Notes under the pieces: generated by a model
Database searches by the model: none
Seen by the model: only the letters and a program-made list of their open reading frames with translations
Told to the model about the DNA's origin: nothing
Position numbers and translations under genes: made by a program
Assembly (NCBI RefSeq): GCF_023093535.1
Contig: NZ_CP095757.1
Coordinates: forward strand, 620,001 to 684,000
Reading direction: 5' to 3'
Length of the DNA stretch: 64,000 nt
Source: Halovivax limisalsi
GTDB lineage: Archaea > Halobacteriota > Halobacteria > Halobacteriales > Natrialbaceae
Shown here: in pieces, positions 27,779-36,142 of the stretch
How positions within the stretch are numbered: position 1 is the stretch's first letter
Layout: each line of letters begins with the position of its first letter

Positions 27779-28540
27779 TCACTCCGCTCGGCGCAGTTCC
27801 CACACCTGAATCGTATCGCCGTCCGCGATCGGCTCGTCGCCGAAGTCGCCGGTGACGGACCAGTCGGCGAACGGCGACTGCCGGGCCAGCAGCTCGACGC
27901 GGGGTTTCGGGAGCATCGAGAGCCGGTCCGTCTCGGCGAAGAGGCGCTCGCCGTCCGAGTCGTACAGCTCGGTCTCGACGTCGAACCGCTGCTCGACTTC
28001 GTCGACGATCCGCGTTCGCGTTCGAAGTTCGTGCTCGACGCCTCGATGGTCGACCGCGCGGGTCTGCCACTCGCCGTAGGTTCCACAGATCACGTCGAAC
28101 CCCGGGACGAAGACGTCGAAGACGAAGCGACCGCCCGGTTCGAGGGCGTCGTGGATCGATTCGAGCGCGGCCAGCTGGGCGTCGACGGTCCGCAGGTGCT
28201 GCAGGGCGTTGAACGGACACGTCGCGAGGGCGTACGCGCGATCGACCGCGAAGTCGGCCAGGTCGGCCGTCCACACCGAGGGATCGAGCCCCCGCTCGGC
28301 CGCGTGTTCGCGGAGAATGGCGAGCGCGTCCGGCGACAGGTCGAAGCCGTCGGCGTCGACGCCCGCGGCCAGCAGTTCGAGGTAGATCCGTCCGGTGCCA
28401 CAGGCCGTTTCGAGGACCGGCCCGTCGACCGACGTGGCCAGGTCGCGGTAGAACGCGACGTCATCCCGGTCGCCCGCACCCACCTGGGCGTCGTAGAATC
28501 TGGCTCGTTCCGTGCGATACGAGCCGTTCTGGTCCTTCAT
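27779..28540 (-). CDS. class I SAM-dependent methyltransferase
   Basis: A 253-residue Rossmann-fold methyltransferase. SAM-binding motif I is VLETACGTGRIYLELLAAG near residue 50, motif II has GFDLSPDAL, and ALEPGGRFVFDVFVPG closes the core. A C-terminal strand-rich segment could bind substrate. I took the internal ATG (MKDQNGSYRTERARFYD), nine codons after the longer possible start, because it is closer to the usual family N-terminus. Substrate unknown. It lies 80 bases upstream of the mutase gene on the same strand. Confidence 0.88.
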   Translation of the reverse strand: MKDQNGSYRTERARFYDAQVGAGDRDDVAFYRDLATSVDGPVLETACGTGRIYLELLAAGVDADGFDLSPDALAILREHAAERGLDPSVWTADLADFAVDRAYALATCPFNALQHLRTVDAQLAALESIHDALEPGGRFVFDVFVPGFDVICGTYGEWQTRAVDHRGVEHELRTRTRIVDEVEQRFDVETELYDSDGERLFAETDRLSMLPKPRVELLARQSPFADWSVTGDFGDEPIADGDTIQVWELRRAE

Positions 28541-28692
28541 TGGTGAGGACGGGCGGTGGACGACCAAAATAATGTCGGTTCCCGAACCGGAGTGCGCCGT
28601 GGACGGCCCCGGCGAACTGCCACAGCCGTGGCCGCCGAGCGGTGATCCACGGAAGCGACGCGCCTATCAGACCTGCCGTCGAATTTCGCCCC

Positions 28693-29280
28693 GTGCCACC
28701 CTCTCCGACCGTGCTCGCGGTGGTCGGTAGCCTCCGCGACGACAGCTACACGCGAACGGCTCTCCGGTACGTCCTCGATGCGGCCGCCGACGCCGGCGCC
28801 GAGACGCGGTTGCTCGACCTCCGCGAGTACGACGTCCCGGTCTACGACCCGGACGTCGGCGAGCAGGGCGACGCCGCGGCCGCCCGCCGGCTCGTCCGCC
28901 AGGCCGACGCCGTCGCGCTCGGGACGCCGGTTTACCGCGGGACGTTCTCCGGCGTCCTCAAGAATTTCCACGACTACTGCGGCGCCGACGAGTACGAAGA
29001 CACCACCGTCGGCCTGCTCGCGACCGCGGGCGGTGGCGGCTACGGGCCGACGCTCGAACACCTGCGCGCGACGGTCCGCAACGTCCACGGCTGGGCGCTC
29101 CCGCACGAGGTCGGGATCGGGAACGCGTCGGACGCCTTCGTCGCCGACCCGGACGCGATCGACGGACGCGCGTTCCGCGACCCGTCGCTTCGCACGCGCG
29201 TCGAAACCCTCGGCGACCGGCTCGTCACGTACGCGTTCATCGATTCGGAGCGGGCGTCTCCGACGGCGACCGGCGACTGA
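28693..29280 (+). CDS. NADPH-dependent FMN reductase (flavodoxin fold)
   Basis: A 195-residue protein. The FMN phosphate loop is VVGSLRDDSYTRTAL at its N-terminus, and PVYRGTFSGVLKNFHDYC and TAGGGGYGPTLEHLRATV line the flavin pocket. It would reduce FMN or quinones with NAD(P)H. I placed the start at GTG 28693; an ATG 51 bases upstream is possible but adds residues not seen in the family and would pass over a TATA-like CCTATCAG near 28662. Confidence 0.88.
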   Translation: MPPSPTVLAVVGSLRDDSYTRTALRYVLDAAADAGAETRLLDLREYDVPVYDPDVGEQGDAAAARRLVRQADAVALGTPVYRGTFSGVLKNFHDYCGADEYEDTTVGLLATAGGGGYGPTLEHLRATVRNVHGWALPHEVGIGNASDAFVADPDAIDGRAFRDPSLRTRVETLGDRLVTYAFIDSERASPTATGD

Positions 29281-29285
29281 GTGGT

Positions 29286-29534
29286 CTAGTCGAATCCGAC
29301 CAGGCGCTCTTTCTGCGCTCGCGAGAGCTGTTTGATCTCGTACTCGCGGGACATCGCCGCCGAGCGGTCGCCGAATCGTTCCGCGTGGACCACCTCGACG
29401 GGCGTCCGCGCCCGGGTGTACTTCGCGCCGTCGCCGGCGTTGTGTTCCTCGACGCGCCGGTCGAGATCCGTCGTGTATCCCGTGTACAGCGTCCCGTCGG
29501 CGCACTCGAGCACGTACACGACGTGATCGCTCAT
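29286..29534 (-). CDS. GIY-YIG nuclease-fold protein
   Basis: An 82-residue protein of the YhbQ/UPF0213 group of GIY-YIG nucleases. [28 protein letters not shown] includes the YVL and TGYT pair of the fold with the catalytic Arg after it, and [20 protein letters not shown] ends it. A role in DNA processing or repair is expected from the fold; nothing in the context narrows it. Confidence 0.9.
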   Translation of the reverse strand: MSDHVVYVLECADGTLYTGYTTDLDRRVEEHNAGDGAKYTRARTPVEVVHAERFGDRSAAMSREYEIKQLSRAQKERLVGFD

Positions 29535-29881
29535 ACCGGGAGGTCCGCCCGGCGGGACTTAATCGCTGGCTCCCGCGCTCGGACGGACCCCAGTCAGGCT
29601 CGGTCCCGTCCATCGAACTGGTAGTCGTCGACCGTCGATCTGTCGGGCGTCGATCGTCGAACCGATATGAACGTCGCAGGGGCCGCTGGCGAAATCCGTG
29701 GCGAGCGCGCGCGAGCCTCGGCGCTACCCGCGATCCGGGGAATCGGGCGGATCGGTATTCCATCCGCATATAGGTTTCGGTCCGAAACCGCGTCAGACGC
29801 CCGCTCACACCATCATCAGGGGCCCTAACCCGTGTATTAAACAGAACGCTTATAAGGGGGTACACAGAACGGGTAATCCGT
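29535..29881. other. intergenic region with a clear TATA box
   Basis: About 345 bases with no convincing gene. Near the right end CTTATAAG at 29849-29856 lies 26-33 bases before the ATG at 29882, and an A/T patch with CGTGTATTAAACAG just upstream may hold the BRE or a regulator site. The left part (29540-29800) is GC-rich and shows nothing I recognise. Confidence 0.55.
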
Positions 29882-30049
29882 ATGGCAGACCTTATCGTCA
29901 AAGCCGCCGTCAAGGAAGCGCTCGATGACAAGAACGTCGCCTCGGACTTCTACGACGCCCTCGACGACGAAGTCGAATCGCTCCTCGACCACGCCGCTCG
30001 GCGCGCCGAAGCCAACGACCGGAAGACCGTCCAGCCCCGCGACCTGTAA
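29882..30049 (+). CDS. 55-residue histone-fold-like protein (DUF1931 type)
   Basis: Reads MADLIVKAAVKEALDDKNV through to RKTVQPRDL. The pattern of a short helix, a long central helix (SDFYDALDDEVESLLDHAARRAEAN) and a final TVQPRDL matches a single histone fold, as in DUF1931 proteins of haloarchaea, and the last motif is like the strand-helix end of TAF/histone proteins. It may dimerise and bind DNA. A strong TATA box with leaderless spacing suggests high expression. Confidence 0.8.
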   Translation: MADLIVKAAVKEALDDKNVASDFYDALDDEVESLLDHAARRAEANDRKTVQPRDL

Positions 30050-30209
30050 GGTCTCGTCGACCCCATTCTTCCAGACGCCGACCGACGAGCGGAGCGGTTA
30101 CGCAACCGAGTTGTCGGCTTCGAGTGGCGCGGGAGTCGCCGGGCGAGTTCGGGTGACCGCACTGGGCGTCGCCGACTGGCGGCCCGACGCGGTCCGTCCC
30201 ACCGGCCCG

Positions 30210-31655
30210 TCACCGAAACCCGAGTCGCTCGAGCAGTGCCGACGTCCGGCCCCGAAGCCGAGCCCAGACCGACGTCTCGTCGGTCGTCGTCTCGGCTGGG
30301 TCGTCGGGACGCGGGTCGGACCCGTCGGAGTCAGTCCCACGCGAGTCGGCGCCACGCTGGGTGGCAGGATTCGCGCCTGTGCCCGACGCGTCGACGCCGG
30401 GCGCCGTCGAATCCCCCACATCCGTCGGCGACAGAACGCAATCGACGGAGCTGGCGGGGCCCGTCTCGGGTACCGGCCTGACCGTTCCGGCCATCGATTC
30501 GGCCCCATCGGTGCGAACCGGCCGTCCCTTTGGTTCGTCGGCGTTCAACCCGCCAGGCGCCTGCGCGGCGATCGATTCCAGTTCGTCGCGCGTGACGAGC
30601 GGCCGCGTACATCGGGTCGTCCGATCCCGGTGGGACGACGCGGCCGGTGCGTCCGCGGGGCCCTCGCGTTCGTCGTCGGCCGTCGTCGAATCCGCGTCCG
30701 GCGCGCCGCCGTCACGCGGCTGTGGACTCGCGACCGCCTCGTCCGCGGCCGCCTCGTCCGATCCGGCGATCGGATCGTCCGTCGTGCGCTCGGATGCCTC
30801 GATCGGCGACGCCTCGTCCGCGGTAGATCCGGCCGCGTCGGGTTCGTCCGGCCATCGAGCGTCCGACGGGGGCGGGCTGAGCGCGTTCCGCAGGTCGACC
30901 GAGTCCTCCTCGCCGGGGACGAGCCACGAGGCGGAGTCGGACGCCGCTTCGGGCGTCTCCGATTCGGCGGGTTCGACGGCCAGCTCGGTCGGATCGACGG
31001 CCTCGAACTCGTCCGTCCGGTCGTCCGAACCGCCGACCCGGTCGTGGCGGTCGTAATCGCCGGATGGTGCCCGATCGGTGGTCGATTCGTCGACGGACGG
31101 TGACTCGTCCTCGAGGTGTGCGAGGATCTCGTCGACGCCTTCGTCGGAGACGGTCGTCGTCGGTCCACCGCCGGCGAGCGAGCCGAACTCGGTTTCGACG
31201 TCGCGTTCGACGCGCTCGAAGTCCGCGGACGGCCGATCGAGCCGGTTCGATCGGCGGTCGACCGATGGCCCGTCGGTACCGTCGGTCACCGACGACGCGC
31301 CCGGGCCCGCCGATTCGCCGGGCTGCGTCGCGTCGTGCTCGTCGGACTCGGTCCCGTCGGGTGCCCCGACCGACGCCTCGAGCTGTTCGAAGACCTCGTC
31401 GATTCCCGCCGTCGAGACCGTTCGCGTGGGTCCGCCGGCGAGGCCGAAGCCCCCGGTCGTCTCCGGTTCCTGTGGCGTCGAGATCGACTCGAGGACGTCG
31501 TCGACACTCGCGTCGGAGACGTGACGTCGGGGGCCGCTTTCTCGCAGCCGATCGACCACCGTTTCGGTGTCCGCTCCCGTCGCATCGAGTAGCGCTTCGA
31601 GCGACTCGACGTCAGCGGACGCCGTCGGTCGGTCGTCCCCCTGTCGTGCAATCAT
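30210..31655 (-). CDS. acidic, largely disordered protein with a thrice-repeated short motif
   Basis: A 481-residue protein dominated by Asp, Glu, Ser, Thr, Gly and Pro. Three copies of a motif of about 18 residues stand out: PRRHVSDASVDDVLESI (42-58), GPTRTVSTAGIDEVFEQLE (75-93) and GPTTTVSDEGVDEILAHLE (165-182). Each looks like a short amphipathic helix after a V-S cap. The C-terminus is a basic amphipathic segment (SVWARLRGRTSALLERLGFR). A TATA-like stretch (CTAATAAAAATATGC, + strand 31686-31700) lies about 30-45 bases ahead of the start. No family recognised; a scaffold or adaptor protein is possible. Confidence 0.75.
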   Translation of the reverse strand: MIARQGDDRPTASADVESLEALLDATGADTETVVDRLRESGPRRHVSDASVDDVLESISTPQEPETTGGFGLAGGPTRTVSTAGIDEVFEQLEASVGAPDGTESDEHDATQPGESAGPGASSVTDGTDGPSVDRRSNRLDRPSADFERVERDVETEFGSLAGGGPTTTVSDEGVDEILAHLEDESPSVDESTTDRAPSGDYDRHDRVGGSDDRTDEFEAVDPTELAVEPAESETPEAASDSASWLVPGEEDSVDLRNALSPPPSDARWPDEPDAAGSTADEASPIEASERTTDDPIAGSDEAAADEAVASPQPRDGGAPDADSTTADDEREGPADAPAASSHRDRTTRCTRPLVTRDELESIAAQAPGGLNADEPKGRPVRTDGAESMAGTVRPVPETGPASSVDCVLSPTDVGDSTAPGVDASGTGANPATQRGADSRGTDSDGSDPRPDDPAETTTDETSVWARLRGRTSALLERLGFR

Positions 31656-31848
31656 CCCTGATCGATATCTATCACGGACTTACCCCTAATAAAAATATGC
31701 ACGCTTCATTTTAAATTCAGTGAAGATGGCGCGGTAGTTGGTGCTTGTGCGACAGATACGGCCGCTTGCAATCGCTCAATAGCACCTGAATCCGGTCAAT
31801 TACCGAGAGAGAATGTCCCTTTGTGGTGGAATCCGCGGTAATATTTCG

Positions 31849-32934
31849 TTATCGTTCGATCCGTCCGGAACGCGGCCGAGATCGCTCGGCGTGGTACTGC
31901 CGGGTCCGTCCGAGCAGCACGTACTCGGTCTCCCGAAGCGCCGCGACCGTCTCCGACCCGGTGACGAACATCGCCGTTTCGAGCTCTCGCTGGAGCGTCT
32001 CGATCAGGTCGACGACCGCGTCGGTACCCCGGCCGGCGGGCGCCAGAAATGGCTTCGCGAGGCCGCCGGCCCGCGCGCCGAGCGCGATCGCCTTCGCGAT
32101 GTCGAGGCCGGAGCGGACGCCGCCGCTCGCGACGACGCAGTCGTGGACGGACGCGGCCTCGAGCGTGCTGATCGCCGTCGGAACCCCCCAGGCGCGAAAG
32201 CGCTCGCCGACGGCCGCCTGCCGATCCGCGCCGACGGCTTTGGCGCGGTGGGCCTCGATCCCCGACCAGGTCGTCCCGCCCTTCCCGGCGACGTCGATCG
32301 CGTCGACGCCCGCGTCGGCGAGGCGCCCGGCCGTCTCCCGGGAGATGCCGTTCCCGGTCTCCTTGACGACGACGGGGACCGAGAGGCCATCGACCACCCG
32401 CTCGATCGCCTCGAGGCAGCCGCGCGCGTCGACGTCGCCCTCGGGCTGGACGGCCTCCTGTAAGAAGTTGAGGTGGATCGCCATCGCGTCGGCGTCGATC
32501 ATCTCGACGGCGCGCTCGACGGCCTCGACGCCGTACTCGGCCAGCTGGGCGGCGCCGACGTTGCCGTAGAGACACGCGTCCGGGGCGACGTCGCGGACGA
32601 CGGTGTAGGACTCGAGCAGGTCGGGGTCGTCGAGTTCGAGGCCGGCGCGCTGGCTGCCGACGCCCATCGCGACGCCCGTCTCCTGGGCGGCTTCGGCGAG
32701 CCGTCGGTTGAGCTTCGTCGTGTTGGGGTGGCCGCCGGTCATGCTCTCGATGACGACCGGCGCCGAGAGTTCGCGCCCGAACAGCGAGACCGCGGGGTCG
32801 ATCGCGTCGCGGTGAATCTCCGGCAGCGCCTCGTGGACGAGCTCGACGTCGGCGAAACCGGTGCCGGTCGTCTCGACGTCTTCCTCCTCGATGATACGGA
32901 TGTGGTCGTCCTTGCGGTCGGCTGTCTCGGGCAT
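31849..32934 (-). CDS. fni: type 2 isopentenyl-diphosphate delta-isomerase
   Basis: A 361-residue FMN enzyme that interconverts isopentenyl and dimethylallyl diphosphate for archaeal lipid isoprenoids. TIM-barrel motifs are visible: RKDDHIRII at the N-terminus, [44 protein letters not shown] and [16 protein letters not shown] for the flavin phosphate. Length fits. About 190 bases to the next upstream gene (31655) hold AT-rich DNA but no gene. Confidence 0.96.
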   Translation of the reverse strand: MPETADRKDDHIRIIEEEDVETTGTGFADVELVHEALPEIHRDAIDPAVSLFGRELSAPVVIESMTGGHPNTTKLNRRLAEAAQETGVAMGVGSQRAGLELDDPDLLESYTVVRDVAPDACLYGNVGAAQLAEYGVEAVERAVEMIDADAMAIHLNFLQEAVQPEGDVDARGCLEAIERVVDGLSVPVVVKETGNGISRETAGRLADAGVDAIDVAGKGGTTWSGIEAHRAKAVGADRQAAVGERFRAWGVPTAISTLEAASVHDCVVASGGVRSGLDIAKAIALGARAGGLAKPFLAPAGRGTDAVVDLIETLQRELETAMFVTGSETVAALRETEYVLLGRTRQYHAERSRPRSGRIER

Positions 32935-33087
32935 CTACACCACCGATCGACGCTACCCCGGAAAAACGGTTCGCTTCGGCGCGAACGCCGCGAGCGAGCG
33001 GCCAGCTGGGGCGAGCGTACCGCGACGCAGTCGCCCGAACCGGCCGTCGGGCGTGCCTTTTTCGAGCGGGCCGTGGTGGGTCGCCAC

Positions 33088-33549
33088 GTGACTCGCCACC
33101 CGTTCTCGCGGCTCGCCCGCACGGTACTGATCGCGTTCGGCCTCTTCGAGATCGTCGCCCCGAAACCGGTTATCGACGCCTGCGAGCGGATCGGCCTCGA
33201 GAACCCGGACCGGGCGCGGCTTCGATCGGAAGCGCTCGACCTCGCCCGGCTGGAGGGCGCCCTGTTCGTCTGGGTTCTCCGTCGGGGCGGCCGTCGCTCC
33301 CCGCTTTCGACGGGTGCGCTCGCCCTCGCCGGCCTCGTCGCCGCGATCGCGCCGCGGCCGCTGATCCGGTTCAGCCAGGCGTTCGCCTACGAGAACCCGA
33401 CAGACCTCGAGCTGAAGCCGTGGGTCGAACCCGCCGCGCGAGCGCTCGGCGTCCTCTACCTCGCGGTCGTCGCCCTGGCCTGGCGGCGGGAGACGGAGCA
33501 GGCCGAAGAGTCGTTGGAGAACGACAAAACGGCGATCAGAGTGCGGTGA
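33088..33549 (+). CDS. membrane protein with three hydrophobic segments
   Basis: A 153-residue protein: TRHPFSRLARTVLIAFGLFEI at the N-terminus, a middle helix (ALALAGLVAAIAPRPLIRF) and a C-terminal helix (ARALGVLYLAVVALAW). Two similar halves (PKPVIDACERIGLENPD and PRPLIRFSQAFAYENPT) suggest an internal duplication. GTG 33088 was chosen; GTG 33073 in frame is equally possible. It runs divergently from fni. Function unknown. Confidence 0.7.
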   Translation: MTRHPFSRLARTVLIAFGLFEIVAPKPVIDACERIGLENPDRARLRSEALDLARLEGALFVWVLRRGGRRSPLSTGALALAGLVAAIAPRPLIRFSQAFAYENPTDLELKPWVEPAARALGVLYLAVVALAWRRETEQAEESLENDKTAIRVR

Positions 33550-33634
33550 GACGGTCGATATCGATTCCCGACCGAACGCCCTGCCCGTTCGATCGAACTC
33601 GATTCGTCCATCCCGTTCGGTCGCCTCGCACCGG

Positions 33635-34327
33635 TCACCGGTCGCCGGACAGCACCTCCACGCCGTCGTCGGTGCCGACGTAGATCTCGTCGGCGAGGTC
33701 GACGAAGAGGCCGTGTTCGACGACGCCGGGGATGGCCGAGAGCGAGCACGCGAGCCGGGCGGGATCGTCGATGGCGCCGAAGTCGGCGTCGATGACGAGG
33801 TGGCCGTCGTCGGTGACGACCGGGCCGTCCTTGCGCTCGGCCGGGCGCAGCGTCGCCTCCCCTCCGAGTTCCCGGATCCGCCCGGCAACGACGCGCTCGG
33901 CGCCCCGGAGCGCGGCGATCGGGATCGGCCAGTCGAGCGCGTCGGCGAGCTTCGAGTCGTCGACCACCACGAGGAATCGATCGGCCGCGGCGTCGATCAG
34001 CTTCTCGCGCGTGTGGGCCGCGCCGCCGCCTTTGACGAGGTCGCCCCCGGCCACCTGGTCGGCGCCGTCGATGGCGAGGTCGACGCCGTCGACCGCCGCG
34101 AGCGTGGTCAGCGGGATGGCGTGATCCCGCGCGAGAGTGGCCGATTCGGCGGACGTCGGGATCCCCCGGACGTCGAGGCCCTCGGCGACGGCGCGGCCGA
34201 TGGCCTCGATGGCGGCGGCGGCCGTGCTGCCGGTGCCGAGTCCCACGACCATCCCGTCTTCGACGGCCGCGGCCGCGGCCTCGCCCGCCCGCCGCTTCGC
34301 CTCGGCCGATCCGTCGCCCGCTTTCAT
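33635..34327 (-). CDS. rpiA: ribose-5-phosphate isomerase A
   Basis: A 230-residue enzyme that interconverts ribose 5-phosphate and ribulose 5-phosphate, feeding nucleotide synthesis where haloarchaea lack a full oxidative pentose path. GLGTGSTAAAAIEA binds phosphate, the acidic DLAIDGADQV and KGGGAAHTREK hold the catalytic Asp, Glu and Lys, and VVVDDSKL follows. The internal ATG MKAGDGSAEAKRR was taken because the upstream option adds a Pro-rich leader only. Confidence 0.95.
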   Translation of the reverse strand: MKAGDGSAEAKRRAGEAAAAAVEDGMVVGLGTGSTAAAAIEAIGRAVAEGLDVRGIPTSAESATLARDHAIPLTTLAAVDGVDLAIDGADQVAGGDLVKGGGAAHTREKLIDAAADRFLVVVDDSKLADALDWPIPIAALRGAERVVAGRIRELGGEATLRPAERKDGPVVTDDGHLVIDADFGAIDDPARLACSLSAIPGVVEHGLFVDLADEIYVGTDDGVEVLSGDR

Positions 34328-34526
34328 ACCCTGCGGTGGGGGCGGGACGGGCAAAAAACCAGTCGGTGTCCGCCGAGGGTCCCGTTCGACGTGAGAGCCG
34401 ACGTCGACCCGGACCCCGTCGACCGGGCCGCTCGCCGTTGTCCTTGGCAGCCGGCAGCGTCGACCGGTCGCGGCGAACCGTGCAGCGATCGAAGGCGCCT
34501 TTGAACCCCCGTCCCAATGCGTCTCC

Positions 34527-35438
34527 GTGTCCCGTTCGCTCGACGCGACCCGGTTTCTCGCCCTCTCGCTGCTGTGGGGACTGTCCTTTCCCGCGATTTC
34601 CGTCGGGCTCGAGTACCTCCCGCCGTTGCTCTTCGCGTCGGTTCGCTACGACGTGGCCGCGATCCTGTTGCTCGCGGTCGCCGCGGTCCGAGTCGACGAC
34701 TGGGTGCCGTCGAGACGGCACGACCTGGCGGCGATCGCCGCGGGGGGATTCTTTCTGGTCGGCGCCAACGGCCTACTGTTCGTCGCCCAGCAGTCCGTGC
34801 CCGGCGGTCTCGCCGCGATCATCCAGTCGCTCACGCCGATCGTGACCGCGCTCCTGGCGATCGCCCTGCTCGACGAGCGCCTGACGGCCGTCGGCGGCGT
34901 CGGCGTCGTGATCGGCTTCCTCGGCGTCGGCCTCGTCGTTTCGCCCGATCCGGGCGCCCTCTTCGCGGGCGATACGCTCGCGAAGCTCCTCATCGTCTTT
35001 CAGGTGTGTTGCATCGCGCTGGGTGGCGTCCTCGTCCAGCGGTTCGCGCCGACGATCGACCGCGTCCCGATGACCGGCTGGTCGCTGGTTGTCGGGGCGA
35101 TCCTCCTCCACGGCGCCAGCGCTCTCGCGGGCGAAATCCCGGACGCCGGCGCCGTGGCACCGCTGTCGATTGCGGCGATCCTCTACCTGGGTCTCTTCGC
35201 CACGTCGATCGCGTTCCTGCTGTACTTCAGCATCCTCGAGGAGTACGGCGCGTTCCAGGTCGCGCTCGTCTCCTACGTCGTGCCGGTCGTCGCGACGATC
35301 GCCGGCGTCGTCGTCCTCGGTGAGGAGATCGGAGCCAGCGCCGTCGCCGGCTTCGCGCTGGTGGCGACCGGGTTCGCCCTCCTCAAGCGCCACGCGCTGG
35401 TCGACGCCGTCGACGTCGTGACCGGCGTGCGGCCGTAA
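34527..35438 (+). CDS. EamA/DMT-superfamily transporter
   Basis: A 303-residue protein with ten predicted membrane helices in two EamA halves. FLALSLLWGLSFPAISVGLEYLPP opens the first half, and the second closes with VSYVVPVVATIAGVVVLGEEIG. Members of the drug/metabolite transporter superfamily export or import small organic molecules. Start is GTG 34527. It stands alone between rpiA (divergent) and a Tat lipoprotein gene (convergent). Substrate unknown. Confidence 0.92.
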   Translation: MSRSLDATRFLALSLLWGLSFPAISVGLEYLPPLLFASVRYDVAAILLLAVAAVRVDDWVPSRRHDLAAIAAGGFFLVGANGLLFVAQQSVPGGLAAIIQSLTPIVTALLAIALLDERLTAVGGVGVVIGFLGVGLVVSPDPGALFAGDTLAKLLIVFQVCCIALGGVLVQRFAPTIDRVPMTGWSLVVGAILLHGASALAGEIPDAGAVAPLSIAAILYLGLFATSIAFLLYFSILEEYGAFQVALVSYVVPVVATIAGVVVLGEEIGASAVAGFALVATGFALLKRHALVDAVDVVTGVRP

Positions 35439-35501
35439 GTGCGCGGAGGGTGCCGCCAATCGTCTGGGCTGGTCGACGCGCACTGCCTCGTCTTCCCGTC
35501 G

Positions 35502-35999
35502 TCACTCGATTGTGATAGCGTATCGTTCGAGCCAGTTTCGATAGGTGTCGAGTTCGTCGGGATCGATACTTTCGACGCCCCAGGCGATTGCATCGGTTCC
35601 AGGGCGAACGTTCCCTGCAAATCCGACAAACGTACCGCGTTCGGTGTCTCGCTGGGTCGTTCGAAACGCCCGGTCGGCGCCATCGAGTCGGGCGACGGCC
35701 TCGTACTCGCCCCACTCTGGCCACTCACCGGCATAATATCGCTGGAAGGGGGCGTTGTCCGGGCGGACTTCCTCTGACGGCGTCTCGTCCGGCGATTCGA
35801 GCGTCATCATCGTGCTGGCCTGCAATTCCCCGTTCGCTCGCACGTCGAGGTCGATCGTCCGCGGATTCGCGTGGAAATTGGTGACACTCACGTAGACGAG
35901 ATGGACGGAATCCCGACGACTGGGGAGGAGACACCCGCTGGTGACTGCGGATCCAACACCGGTACTCGCAGCGACGAACCGACGCCGGCTCAGTCGCAC
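35502..35999 (-). CDS. Tat lipoprotein of unknown function
   Basis: A 165-residue protein with a twin-arginine signal and lipobox: SRRRFVAASTGVGSAVTSGC. The GTG start at 35999 gives VRLSRRRFV. The mature part looks like a beta-sandwich with FHANPRTIDLDVRANGEL and WPEWGEYEAVARLDG. Probably membrane-anchored outside the cell. An inverted repeat (TATTTC-ACCTC-GAAATA) sits 50-67 bases ahead of the start. Confidence 0.75.
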   Translation of the reverse strand: MRLSRRRFVAASTGVGSAVTSGCLLPSRRDSVHLVYVSVTNFHANPRTIDLDVRANGELQASTMMTLESPDETPSEEVRPDNAPFQRYYAGEWPEWGEYEAVARLDGADRAFRTTQRDTERGTFVGFAGNVRPGTDAIAWGVESIDPDELDTYRNWLERYAITIE

Positions 36000-36142
36000 A
36001 CTATCCGCCTCCGTCAGAACCGAGAGACGCGCGCTGCTGATCCATACGATATTTCACCTCGAAATAGTTATTCAATTATTCGATCGATGATGATCGGCTG
36101 CCGGCGTCGTCCCCGTTCAGTGACGTGATTTCCGACCGATTC

